From NCBI GenBank assembly GCA_024234055.1, contig JACKOW010000009.1, positions 1 to 64,000 of the forward strand: a stretch of DNA of 64,000 bases, written 5' to 3'. The notes under the pieces are model-generated. The model was not told the origin of the DNA. It ran no database searches and worked only from the letters and a program-made list of their open reading frames with translations. Below are positions 52,590 through 60,786 of this stretch, piece by piece (positions within the stretch are counted from its first letter, which is position 1; each line of letters starts with the position of its first letter). The translations under genes and the position numbers were made by a program. This stretch comes from Rhodanobacteraceae bacterium. GTDB lineage: Bacteria > Pseudomonadota > Gammaproteobacteria > Xanthomonadales > SZUA-5.

Positions 52590-53576
52590 ATGAAACTCGC
52601 ATCGCTCAAACGCGGCGGCCGTGATGGCACGCTGGTTGTGGTCTCGCGTGATCTCAAGCGCGCGGTGGAAGTGGCGCCGATTGCGCGCACCTTGCAGCAG
52701 GCGCTGGATGGCTGGTCGGATATCGCGCCGCGCCTGAATGCGGTGGCCGAGGCGCTGGAGGCGGGCAAGGCTCACGGGGTGTTCGAACTGGATCTGGCCG
52801 ATCTGGCGGCGCCGCTGCCGCGCGCCTATGAGTTCGTCGATGGCAGTGCCTACCTGCCGCACGTCGAGCGCGTGCGCCGGGCGCGCAATGCCGAGGTGCC
52901 GGAATCCTTCTACGTGGATCCGTTGATGTATCAGGCCACCAGCGCCCAGTTCCTGGGGCCGCATGATCCGGTGCAGGTGGTCAGCGAGGACTACGGCATC
53001 GATCTGGAGGCCGAGGTCATCGTGGTCACCGACGATGTGCCCATGGCGGTGACGCCCGAACAGGCCGCCGAGCATATCCAGCTGATTGGTCTGGTCAACG
53101 ATGTGTCCTTGCGCAATCTGATTCCGGCCGAACTGGCCAAGGGTTTCGGCTTCCTGCAGAGCAAGCCGCGCTCGGCGCTGTCACCGGTGCTGGTCACGCC
53201 CGACGAACTGGAGGGTTACTGGAAGGACTCGGTGTTGCATCGCAAGCTGATCACACACATCGACGAGCAGCTCTTTGGTCAACCTGACGCCGGTACCGAC
53301 ATGCAGTTCAACTTCGCCCAGCTGGTGGCACATGCGGCCAAGACCCGCAATCTCGGCGCCGGCACCGTGGTCGGTTCCGGCACCGTCGCCAACCAGGACG
53401 AAGCGGTCGGCGCCTCGTGTCTGGCGGAAAAACGCATGCTCGAAATCATCCGCGACGGCAAGCCAAGCACGCCTTTCCTGCGCTACGGTCAGCGCGTGCG
53501 CATCGAGATGTTCGACGAAGAAGGAAACAGCCTGTTTGGTGCCATCGAGCAGGAGATCGTGGCTTACCAGCGCTGA
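52590..53576 (+). CDS. Fumarylacetoacetate hydrolase (FAH) family protein
   Basis: A 328-residue enzyme of the FAH superfamily. The YGIDLEAEVIVVTDDVP segment carries metal-binding acidic residues, and the C-terminal region (GAGTVVGSGTVANQD, LEIIRDGKPSTPFLRYGQRVRIEMFDEEG) is the catalytic fold. LIGLVNDVSLRNL and QSKPRSALSPVLVTPDEL are other conserved stretches. The reaction is hydrolysis of a C-C bond in a beta-keto acid or similar; the true substrate cannot be fixed. Confidence 0.9.
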   Translation: MKLASLKRGGRDGTLVVVSRDLKRAVEVAPIARTLQQALDGWSDIAPRLNAVAEALEAGKAHGVFELDLADLAAPLPRAYEFVDGSAYLPHVERVRRARNAEVPESFYVDPLMYQATSAQFLGPHDPVQVVSEDYGIDLEAEVIVVTDDVPMAVTPEQAAEHIQLIGLVNDVSLRNLIPAELAKGFGFLQSKPRSALSPVLVTPDELEGYWKDSVLHRKLITHIDEQLFGQPDAGTDMQFNFAQLVAHAAKTRNLGAGTVVGSGTVANQDEAVGASCLAEKRMLEIIRDGKPSTPFLRYGQRVRIEMFDEEGNSLFGAIEQEIVAYQR

Positions 53577-53591
53577 GATCTGCGATCCTGA

Positions 53592-53640
53592 CCTGTGGGA
53601 GCGGGCTCTGCCCGCGATCAGGTTCTGATCCCGGGCCGCA
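53592..53640. repeat. REP-like half-site after the FAH gene
   Basis: CTGTGGGAGCGGGCTCTGCC followed by CGCGATCAGG is a single arm of the TGTGGGAGCGG family, 16 bp beyond the stop. Confidence 0.65.
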
Positions 53641-53684
53641 GCATTCGCGCACAGAATGCGCCCCCGGTTGCGGGTCGAAGGCCC

Positions 53685-55649
53685 TCAGGTCCCGATGATC
53701 CCGCCGTCGATCTTGCGGATCACCACCGTGGACGAGCGTGGCCGCTGGCCGAAAGGCCAGGCCGAGATCGCGGTCGGATTGTCCGGGTCGCTGCGTTCAC
53801 TGGACGGCTCGCCCGGGTGCTGGACGTTGATGAACAAGGTGCGCATGTCCGGGGTCGAGGTCACGCCAGTGATCTCGCAGCCGCGCGGGCCAGCCAGGAA
53901 GCGTTTGAACTCGCCGCTGATAGGATCGTAGGCCAGCATCTGGTTGTTGCCGAGGTTGCGATAGTCGCCACGCTGCGCCGCCGGCAGCGACACGATCGAG
54001 GTCGAGACATCGGTCTGCACCCAGAGAATGCCGCGGTCGTCGAACCACAAACCGTCCGGACTGCCAAAGGCATCGCCCTCGATGTTGCCGCGCAGGGCCT
54101 GATCATTGGCCATGGGATCACCGCACTGGACGAAGATCTCCCAGGTGAATCGGCGCGCGCTGTTGTTCTGATCCTGCTCGGCCCAGCGGATGATGTGTCC
54201 AAAGATGTTGTTCGCGCGCGGATTGGCAGCATCGGTGCCCGGCTGGCCGTTGGCGCCGCGGCGGCTGTTATTGGTCAACGTGCAATAGACATCACGGGTG
54301 CGTGGATTGACTGCGATCCACTCGGGCCGATCCATCTTGGTGGCACCCAGGCGATCGGCCGCCTGGCGGGTCTTGATCAGCACCTCGCCCTGATCGGCAA
54401 AGCCGTTCTCAGGCGTCAGACCGTTGTTGCCCCACACCAGCGGCAGCCATTCGCCGCTCTGGTCATCATTGAAGCGGGCCACGTACAGCGTGCCGTCGTC
54501 CAGCAGTTCGCGATTGTTGGCGACATCGCCCTCGACGTAAGGCCGGCGCGAGACGTACTTGTAGATGTACTCGAAGCGTTCGTCATCGCCCATGTAGACC
54601 ACCACGCGCCGGTCGCTGCCCAGCGTCACCCAGGCGCCTTCATGCTTGATGCGACCAAGCGCGGTGCGCTTGATCGGCGCCGCGGCCGGATCGAAGGGAT
54701 CGATCTCGACCACCCAGCCGAAGCGATTCGGCTCATTCGGGTGCAGGCCTGCATCAAAGCGCGGGTCATGCTCATCCCAGCGGTAGCCGGCGCCACCGGC
54801 GCTGATGCCATAGCGACGCTGTTCGGCAGGAATGCTGCCGCTGTTGACGAAGTAGCCGTTGAAGTTTTCTTCGCAGGTCAGATAGGTGCCCCAGGGTGTA
54901 TAGCCGTTGGCGCAGTTGTTGAAGGTGCCGAGGATGCGCCGGCCAGCGGGATCCGCTTCGGTGCGCAGCAAGGGATGGCCGGCGGCCGGGCCCGACACCG
55001 CCATCGGTGTGTAGGCCGTGATCCGCCGGGCATAGCGCGAGGGTCGCTGCACCCGCCAGTTGGAACCGTCGTAGAGCAGTTCGATCACCGATACGCCATG
55101 GGCCGCCTGCGACTTGCGCACTTTCTCCGCCGTCCAGGTGCGCTGGCCATCAGGGTGCAACAACCCGTCGTCGGTGTATTCATGGTTGCAGACCAGCAGG
55201 CCGCGCCTGGACGAGGGCGTGGCCCGTCCGCCGATGTTGAAGCGCGCGGATTCCTCGAAGGGAAAGAAGTGCATGCCGTCGTTGTGCATGCCCCACTGCT
55301 GTTCCTGATCCTCGGCACTGTTGCTGGCGTCATAGCGGAAATAGCGGCTGACATCAGAGAGCGGATCGCCCCAGGCCATCAGCACTTCGGCGCGATAGCC
55401 CTCGGGCACGATCAGGCTGTCCGCCTCGGATGCCGGGATCGGCTCGAATCCGACGCGGGGCGTCACGCTGTAGGCGGGCGTCTGCGCGTAGGAGCGTGCC
55501 GACAGCAGCGGCAGTCCGACCACTGTGGCGGTGGCGGCTGCCAGTGTGCCTTTCAGGAACTCGCGGCGGCGCTGGCTGGCGGCCAGTACCTCATCAAACT
55601 GCAAATTGCCGGAAAAATTGGAAATGCCATCGTCATGGAAAGTGGTCAT
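53685..55649 (-). CDS. PhoX-like DUF839 phosphatase, Tat-exported
   Basis: A 654-residue secreted protein of the PhoX family, calcium- and iron-dependent alkaline phosphatases. The Tat signal ASQRRREFLKGTLAAATATVV is near the N-terminus. Motifs include LLVCNHEYTDDGLLHPD, YLTCEENFNGYF, RFGWVVEIDPFDP, RIKHEGAWVTL and DGLWFDDRGILWVQTD. Catalytic assignments for individual residues are not attempted. The ATG chosen places the RR motif around residue 27; an upstream ATG at 55670 is possible. Confidence 0.9.
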   Translation of the reverse strand: MTTFHDDGISNFSGNLQFDEVLAASQRRREFLKGTLAAATATVVGLPLLSARSYAQTPAYSVTPRVGFEPIPASEADSLIVPEGYRAEVLMAWGDPLSDVSRYFRYDASNSAEDQEQQWGMHNDGMHFFPFEESARFNIGGRATPSSRRGLLVCNHEYTDDGLLHPDGQRTWTAEKVRKSQAAHGVSVIELLYDGSNWRVQRPSRYARRITAYTPMAVSGPAAGHPLLRTEADPAGRRILGTFNNCANGYTPWGTYLTCEENFNGYFVNSGSIPAEQRRYGISAGGAGYRWDEHDPRFDAGLHPNEPNRFGWVVEIDPFDPAAAPIKRTALGRIKHEGAWVTLGSDRRVVVYMGDDERFEYIYKYVSRRPYVEGDVANNRELLDDGTLYVARFNDDQSGEWLPLVWGNNGLTPENGFADQGEVLIKTRQAADRLGATKMDRPEWIAVNPRTRDVYCTLTNNSRRGANGQPGTDAANPRANNIFGHIIRWAEQDQNNSARRFTWEIFVQCGDPMANDQALRGNIEGDAFGSPDGLWFDDRGILWVQTDVSTSIVSLPAAQRGDYRNLGNNQMLAYDPISGEFKRFLAGPRGCEITGVTSTPDMRTLFINVQHPGEPSSERSDPDNPTAISAWPFGQRPRSSTVVIRKIDGGIIGT

Positions 55650-55769
55650 CGGCGCGGGCCTCGTCTGCATCGTTTGCGATCCGTGGCAGCACGGATCCGG
55701 GAGAGGCGACGCTAGGCAGCGCCGATGACAGCGCGATGCGTGCCGGATTGCAGACGTGTTAACAGGGCT

Positions 55770-57344
55770 TTACAAGTGCCGCTCCACCGGCAACACCCGC
55801 GCCAGGAAGGCGATGATGCGGCGACTCCAGCTCGACGTCGGTTCGCGGAACTGGCGTCGGGGCTTGCCGTTCTGGACATCGGTCCAGACCAGGCGATTCC
55901 GTTCCAGCGACAGTCGATAGCTGTATTGCGGCAGCAGATTCTGCTCGAAATGGCTGCGCACGCCGGCGGCGAAGTCTGCATCGTCGATACGCACGCCCAT
56001 CTCGGTATTGATCCAGGTCGAGCGTGGCGTCAGATTGAAGGAACCGACGAAGGCGCTGCGGCCATCGACGACGACAGCCTTGGTGTGCAGGCTGGCGCGC
56101 GAAGAGCCGCGAAAGGGCGATTCCAGTCGGCCCACGGTGAAGCGTTTCAGTTCGTGGATTTCCACACCTGCGCGCAACAGCGCCCGGCGATAGCGCGCAT
56201 AGCCGCCATGCACGGCGGCCACATCGGTGGCGTTCAGCGAGTTGGTCAATACCCGGATGCGCACGCCCCGGGCGCGCAGGGCCTTGAGCCAGCGCAGCCC
56301 CTTGCCGCCGGGAACGAAATAGGGCGAGATCAGGATCACCTCCTGCCGGGCCTGATCGATCATGCTGCGCAGGTCGGCAGCCACGCCGATCAGATGGTCA
56401 TCGCGCTGCTTCCATTTGTCGGGAGGGTCGATCAGCACCGAAACACGCTCGCCAATGAAGCGCCTTGCGCCCGACACGGCGTCAGCACGCAGTGTGTCTG
56501 CATTCAACGCTGACTGGAACGCGTCCTGATCGAGCGTGACAGCTCGATCGGCCTCCAGCGCCTGCCGTGCCGAATCCAGATTCGGAACAGGGCGCTGGTC
56601 CGGAAGCTGCTCCAGGGGAATGACGATGGTCGAGTTCCAGTAGTCGTCGAATCCGACACTGGCCTGATGCGCCGCCGCTCCGATCAGCAAGACCCCGAGA
56701 TCGCGGAAGGCGAAGGCAGTACCGACGCCGTAGTACTCATCACCGACATTGCGGCCACCAACGATCGCGACCTGGCCATCGGCAATCCAGGCCTTGTTGT
56801 GCATGCGGTGATTGAGTCTGAAGCCGCTGAACACGAACTCGAAGACATTGCCCAGGCTTGATCGACGTGTGCGGTAGGGGTTGTAGACCCGCAATTCGAT
56901 ATTGGCGTGCTGGTCGAGCGCCGCCAGGTCGTGATCGAGGTGCCGCACATAGTTGTCGTCGATCAGCATGCGTACGCGCACGCCGCGATCGGCAGCCCGC
57001 AGCAGCTCGCTGGCCAGCAAGCGACCGCTGCGATCGTTGAGCCACATGTAATAGAGCAGATCCAGACTGGTCGAGCTCAGCCGCGCTGTCTGCAGTTGCA
57101 GAGCGAGTGCATCCTGATTGGAGTGAACCAGACGGTAGCTGCTCTGCCCGGCTTGCAGCTGCAGTTGTGCAACGCCATCAGCGATGGAGCCGCTGCGGGC
57201 AGCCGGCAAGGCCGCCTCGGACTGATGTGGTTCGCGCGGCAGCAGTGGGGCGCAGGCGCACAGACAGGCCAGCAGCAGGGCCGTCGCCACCCGCCGCAAG
57301 CGCTGCCGGCATGGCGGAACGGGCTGGATGGGCTGACTGATCAT
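55770..57344 (-). CDS. Phospholipase D-like / cardiolipin synthase-type lipoprotein
   Basis: A 524-residue protein with two HKD motifs: HNKAWIADGQVAIVGGRN in the N-terminal half and HTKAVVVDGRSAFVGSFN near the C-terminus. The pair marks a PLD-superfamily enzyme (cardiolipin synthase or phospholipase). The N-terminal VATALLLACLCAC is a lipoprotein signal. Activity could be cardiolipin synthesis or lipid hydrolysis; the exported location makes the latter, or a defence role, possible. Certainty is limited to the superfamily. Confidence 0.88.
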   Translation of the reverse strand: MISQPIQPVPPCRQRLRRVATALLLACLCACAPLLPREPHQSEAALPAARSGSIADGVAQLQLQAGQSSYRLVHSNQDALALQLQTARLSSTSLDLLYYMWLNDRSGRLLASELLRAADRGVRVRMLIDDNYVRHLDHDLAALDQHANIELRVYNPYRTRRSSLGNVFEFVFSGFRLNHRMHNKAWIADGQVAIVGGRNVGDEYYGVGTAFAFRDLGVLLIGAAAHQASVGFDDYWNSTIVIPLEQLPDQRPVPNLDSARQALEADRAVTLDQDAFQSALNADTLRADAVSGARRFIGERVSVLIDPPDKWKQRDDHLIGVAADLRSMIDQARQEVILISPYFVPGGKGLRWLKALRARGVRIRVLTNSLNATDVAAVHGGYARYRRALLRAGVEIHELKRFTVGRLESPFRGSSRASLHTKAVVVDGRSAFVGSFNLTPRSTWINTEMGVRIDDADFAAGVRSHFEQNLLPQYSYRLSLERNRLVWTDVQNGKPRRQFREPTSSWSRRIIAFLARVLPVERHL

Positions 57345-57536
57345 GCGTGGCGCTGGATCTCCGCTGCGGACTGGGATTGAATTCTAGGCCTTGCCGCCGA
57401 AGTTGTTTCCGGTCCCGGCTCGCGGTTCGGCTGCAAGGTTCAGTGGCGCTCAGGAATAGGCGGACGATCGATCCGCACATCGAGCCCACGATCACCGTCG
57501 TATGCTCGGGCTCTATCGTCATCAGGAGCGACCGTC

Positions 57537-58148
57537 ATGCGTCTCAGCAGTCAGAGTTTTTCCGAACAGCAGCGGATACCCGGCGAATTCGCATTCGGTG
57601 TCCCGGGCCAGGGCGAGCCCATGGGCTTCGGTGCCAACCGCAATCCACAGCTGGCCTGGGACGAGGTGCCGCCCGGCACCCGGTCCTTCGCCCTGATTTG
57701 CGTGGACGACGACGTGCCCAGTGTCTTCGATGACGGCAATCAGGCCGGCCGCAGCATCGCCCACGATCTGCCGCGCATCGATTTCATCCACTGGGTGATG
57801 GCCGATATTCCTTCCGATGTGCGCGAAATTGCCACCGGCAGCTGCTCCGACGGTGTGGTCAAGGGCGGCAAGCAGGCGCCTGCAGGTCCCGCCGGCAGTT
57901 GCCAGGGCATCAATGACTACACCGGATTCATGGGTGATGGCGACTATTACGGCTATGACGGCCCCTGTCCGCCGTGGAATGACGAACGTCTGCACCACTA
58001 CCACTTTCGGGTCTATGCGCTGGATGTGCCCACGCTGAGCCTGTCCGGACGATTCACCGCCGCTGACTTGCAAAAGGCCATGCACGGTCATGTGCTGGCC
58101 GAGGCCGAGTTGACCGGCACCTACACGCTGAATCCGGCGGTGGCCTGA
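57537..58148 (+). CDS. PEBP-family protein (YbhB/YbcL type)
   Basis: A 203-residue phosphatidylethanolamine-binding-protein homologue. FALICVDDDVPS is the DPDxP-like motif, IDFIHWVMADIP the next conserved stretch, and GYDGPCPPWNDERLHHYHFRVYALDV the GPCPP(G)..H.Y.F motif of the family. No signal peptide. Bacterial homologues bind small anions or act as kinase inhibitors in eukaryotes; no role is proven here. Confidence 0.9.
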   Translation: MRLSSQSFSEQQRIPGEFAFGVPGQGEPMGFGANRNPQLAWDEVPPGTRSFALICVDDDVPSVFDDGNQAGRSIAHDLPRIDFIHWVMADIPSDVREIATGSCSDGVVKGGKQAPAGPAGSCQGINDYTGFMGDGDYYGYDGPCPPWNDERLHHYHFRVYALDVPTLSLSGRFTAADLQKAMHGHVLAEAELTGTYTLNPAVA

Positions 58149-58166
58149 AATACGGCGGTTCCGCCG

Positions 58167-58217
58167 CAGGCGAATCCGCCATCGGGATTGCCGGGGTTTG
58201 ATGGCGGAGTCCGCCTG
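58167..58217. repeat. Short inverted repeat upstream of rpmH
   Basis: CAGGCGAATCCGCCATC pairs with GATGGCGGAGTCCGCCTG, enclosing 16 nt. It is 19 bp after the PEBP stop and may be its terminator-like hairpin or a REP relative. Confidence 0.55.
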
Positions 58218-58296
58218 GGTAGTTTGGGCGCGAGGATCGGGGCGGCGTGGGTGGGTGGGTTCCACCCTGCGGGCTGAATTTGTCTCCTGACCCGAC

Positions 58297-58326
58297 TTTA
58301 CAACTCGATGGACTGCCGGCTACTAT
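58297..58326 (+). promoter_or_regulatory. Candidate sigma-70 promoter for rpmH-rnpA-yidC-mnmE
   Basis: TTTACA (58297-58302) and TACTAT (58321-58326) are separated by 18 bp. Start of transcription would be about 30 bp before the rpmH ATG, which has CTGGAG as ribosome binding site. Confidence 0.6.
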
Positions 58327-58362
58327 GCCGCTCTTTTCTCAAACCGATCTCTGGAGTTCGCC

Positions 58363-58497
58363 ATGAAGCGCACTTATCAGCCGAGCAAGCTCAAGCGTGC
58401 TCGCACTCATGGCTTCCGCGCCCGGATGGCCACCCCTTCGGGCCGAGCCATTTTGAATGCCCGTCGCGCGAAAGGCCGCAAGCGCCTGATCCCCTAA
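58363..58497 (+). CDS. rpmH: 50S ribosomal protein L34
   Basis: The 44-residue basic protein MKRTYQPSKLKRARTHGFRA continues to RMATPSGRAILNARRAKGRK and ends RLIP, the near-invariant L34 sequence. Ribosome binding site CTGGAG sits 8 bases upstream. It leads the rpmH-rnpA-yidC-mnmE cluster. rnpA follows after 11 bp. Confidence 0.98.
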   Translation: MKRTYQPSKLKRARTHGFRARMATPSGRAILNARRAKGRKRLIP

Positions 58498-58508
58498 ATC
58501 CGCAGGCA

Positions 58509-58916
58509 ATGCCGGGATCGCGCTTTCCGCGTCGGGCCCGGCTGCTGTTGCCGCGTGAGTTCGATGCAGTATTCAAGAGCGGCCGTCGAGAACGCGGCCG
58601 CTTTTTTGTTTGTGTGGTCGCCGCCGGAACTGCCGACGGCGCCCGCATCGGATTTGCGGTCGGCAAGAAGCACCTGCCCGCGGCGCATGACCGCAATCTG
58701 GTCAAGCGCATGGCACGCGAGAGTTTTCGTGTCCGTCGCGGTCTGATGCCGGCAGTCGATCTGGTGCTCTCGCCTCGCAGCGAAGTGGTGCGTGGCGACC
58801 GGAAAAGTCTGCGCACCGATCTGGATGCCCTGTTCGATCGCGTGATCGCCGCTTCCACCCCTGTTTCAGCATCCGTTCGCGTGTCGGCTGAGCCCGGCAG
58901 CGAGGAGAGCCCTTGA
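58509..58916 (+). CDS. rnpA: Ribonuclease P protein component
   Basis: RnpA is the protein subunit that helps the RNase P RNA process tRNA 5' ends. The sequence FPRRARLLLPREFDAVFKSGRRERGR, then RIGFAVGKKHLPAAHDRNLVKRMARESFR (the conserved RNR-like core NLVKR) and PAVDLVLSPR matches the family. 135 residues. Its stop overlaps the yidC ATG by one base (TGATG). Confidence 0.95.
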   Translation: MPGSRFPRRARLLLPREFDAVFKSGRRERGRFFVCVVAAGTADGARIGFAVGKKHLPAAHDRNLVKRMARESFRVRRGLMPAVDLVLSPRSEVVRGDRKSLRTDLDALFDRVIAASTPVSASVRVSAEPGSEESP

Positions 58917-60634
58917 TGAGCAATTTGCGTCTGTTCCTGCTGCTCGGCATTGCCCTGGTGGGCATGCAATTGTGGACCGCCTGGCAACGCGATTACGCGC
59001 CGCCGCCCGAACAGACGGCGCTGGCAGAGGCCGCCGGAACCCCTGCGGTCGCGGCGGCAGGCGATGAGGTGCCGACGGTCTCCGATGTGCCCTCGGCGGG
59101 AGAAGTCCCGAGCGCGCCGGCGCCGGAGACCAGCGCTGCGACGGAAGCCCCGGTCGCCAGCGCGGCGGCTGTCGATGAAGGCCGTCGCATCATCATCGCC
59201 AACGATGTGCTGCGTCTGACCGTATCCACCCGCGGCGCCGAGATCCGCCAGGCCGAACTCAAGACCTATCCGGTCAGCCTGGAGCAGAAGGACGTACCCT
59301 TCAAGCTGCTGAGCGAAGATCTGAGCCGTTACTACGTGACCCAGTCGGGTCTGGTAGCCAAGGACCAGCCTGCCCCCGACCACACGGCGATGTACAGCAT
59401 CGACGGTGACGAGTTCAAACTGGCCGACGGCAGCGATGCCCTGGAAGTGCCACTGACCTGGACCGATGCCTCCGGCCTCACCGTGCGCAAGATCATCCGG
59501 CTGGAGCGTGGCAGCTTCACTGTGGGCGTGCGCCATGAAATCAGCAACCAGACCGGCGCACCCTGGCTGGGCAGTCAGTATCGTCAGATGCAGCGCGTGC
59601 CTCTGCCGCGGCCACATGCCTTTGCCTTCAACAATCCCGAGCTCTATGCCTTTGTTGGCGCCGCGGTTTACAGCCCCGACGAGAAGTTCAAGAAGCTCAA
59701 GTTCGAGAATTTCGCCGAAGAGCCATTTGCCCGCAGCTTTGCCGGTGGCTGGTCGGCGATGCAGCAACACTATTTCGTCGGTGCCTGGGTGCCGGACCCG
59801 GCCGAGCTGACCCACTACGAAACCGCCGTGTTGCCGGCCAACGGCAATCTGCCGCAGCGCTTTCTGATGCGCCAGAAATCGCCCCTGGTCGAGGTGGCGC
59901 CGGGCGCGACCCAGAGTATCGGTGCGCGGCTGTACCTTGGCCCCAAGCTGCAGAACGAGTTGCCCAAGGTGGCGCCAGGTCTGCAGTACACGGTCGACTA
60001 CGGCATGGTCTCCTTCATCGCCCAGCCGCTGTTCTGGATTCTCAGCCATATCCATGATCTGGTCGGCAACTGGGGTCTGTCGATCATCCTGCTGACCCTG
60101 CTGGTCAAGCTCGCCTTCTACCGCCTGAGCGAATCGCAGTACCGCTCCATGGCCAAGATGCGCAAGCTGCAGCCGCGGCTGGAATCGCTCAAGGAACGCT
60201 TCGGTGACGATCGCCAGAAGATGGCGCAGGCGCAGATGGAGCTGTTCAAGAAGGAGAAGGTCAACCCCATCGGCGGTTGCTTGCCGATGCTGCTGCAGCT
60301 GCCGGTGTTCTTTGCGCTGTACTGGGTGATCTTCGAGGCGGTCGAACTGCGACAGGCGCCCTTCTATCTGTGGATACACGATCTGTCGATCAAGGATCCG
60401 CTGTACATCCTGCCGGTGCTGAATGTGGCCGTGATGTTCTTCACCCAGAAGCTCACACCAACGCCGGGCATGGATCCCATCCAGAAGAAGGTGCTGCAAA
60501 CCATGCCGCTGATCTTCGGCGTGATGTTCGCCTTCTTCCCGGCGGGTCTGGTGCTGTACTGGCTGTCGAATGGCTTGCTCGGTCTGATCCAGCAGGTGGT
60601 GATCACCAAGCGCATCGAGGCGAGCAACAAGTGA
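58916..60634 (+). CDS. yidC: Membrane protein insertase YidC
   Basis: YidC inserts and folds proteins in the inner membrane, alone or with SecYEG. TM1 is NLRLFLLLGIALVGMQLWTAW. A large periplasmic beta domain follows (FKLLSEDLSRYYV, PRPHAFAFNNPELYAFVGAAVYS). The C-terminal five-TM core includes NWGLSIILLTLLVKLAFYRL, KEKVNPIGGCLPMLLQLPVFFALYWV and VLYWLSNGLLGLIQQ. 572 residues. Upstream TTG (58913) is a possible alternative start. yidD is not present between rnpA and yidC. Confidence 0.97.
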   Translation: MSNLRLFLLLGIALVGMQLWTAWQRDYAPPPEQTALAEAAGTPAVAAAGDEVPTVSDVPSAGEVPSAPAPETSAATEAPVASAAAVDEGRRIIIANDVLRLTVSTRGAEIRQAELKTYPVSLEQKDVPFKLLSEDLSRYYVTQSGLVAKDQPAPDHTAMYSIDGDEFKLADGSDALEVPLTWTDASGLTVRKIIRLERGSFTVGVRHEISNQTGAPWLGSQYRQMQRVPLPRPHAFAFNNPELYAFVGAAVYSPDEKFKKLKFENFAEEPFARSFAGGWSAMQQHYFVGAWVPDPAELTHYETAVLPANGNLPQRFLMRQKSPLVEVAPGATQSIGARLYLGPKLQNELPKVAPGLQYTVDYGMVSFIAQPLFWILSHIHDLVGNWGLSIILLTLLVKLAFYRLSESQYRSMAKMRKLQPRLESLKERFGDDRQKMAQAQMELFKKEKVNPIGGCLPMLLQLPVFFALYWVIFEAVELRQAPFYLWIHDLSIKDPLYILPVLNVAVMFFTQKLTPTPGMDPIQKKVLQTMPLIFGVMFAFFPAGLVLYWLSNGLLGLIQQVVITKRIEASNK

Positions 60635-60676
60635 GGTGCGGAGCGAGGTCGCTTGACCCCAGCTTGATCGCCATCA

Positions 60677-60752
60677 GTCAAAAGTGAAATGTGAAACGTC
60701 AACTACGGCGGCGCTTGCGCCGCCGTTTTACTTTTGACGTTTGACGTTTCAC
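60677..60752. repeat. AAACGTCAA inverted repeat with inner hairpin between yidC and mnmE
   Basis: Outer arms GTCAAAAGTGAAATGTGAAA and the inverse near TTTGACGTTTGACGTTTCAC enclose ACGGCGGCG / CGCCGCCGT around a 4-nt TTGC loop, followed by TTTTAC. This looks like a terminator, so mnmE may need its own promoter or read-through. Confidence 0.75.
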
Positions 60753-60786
60753 CCTTCCTGCCCAGCACCGTCAGGGAAACTCGTAC

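Noticed and set aside
58149..58362. Replication origin upstream of rpmH
   Set aside because: No cluster of DnaA-box-like TTATCCACA sequences and no dnaA gene; only a hairpin and promoter were visible.
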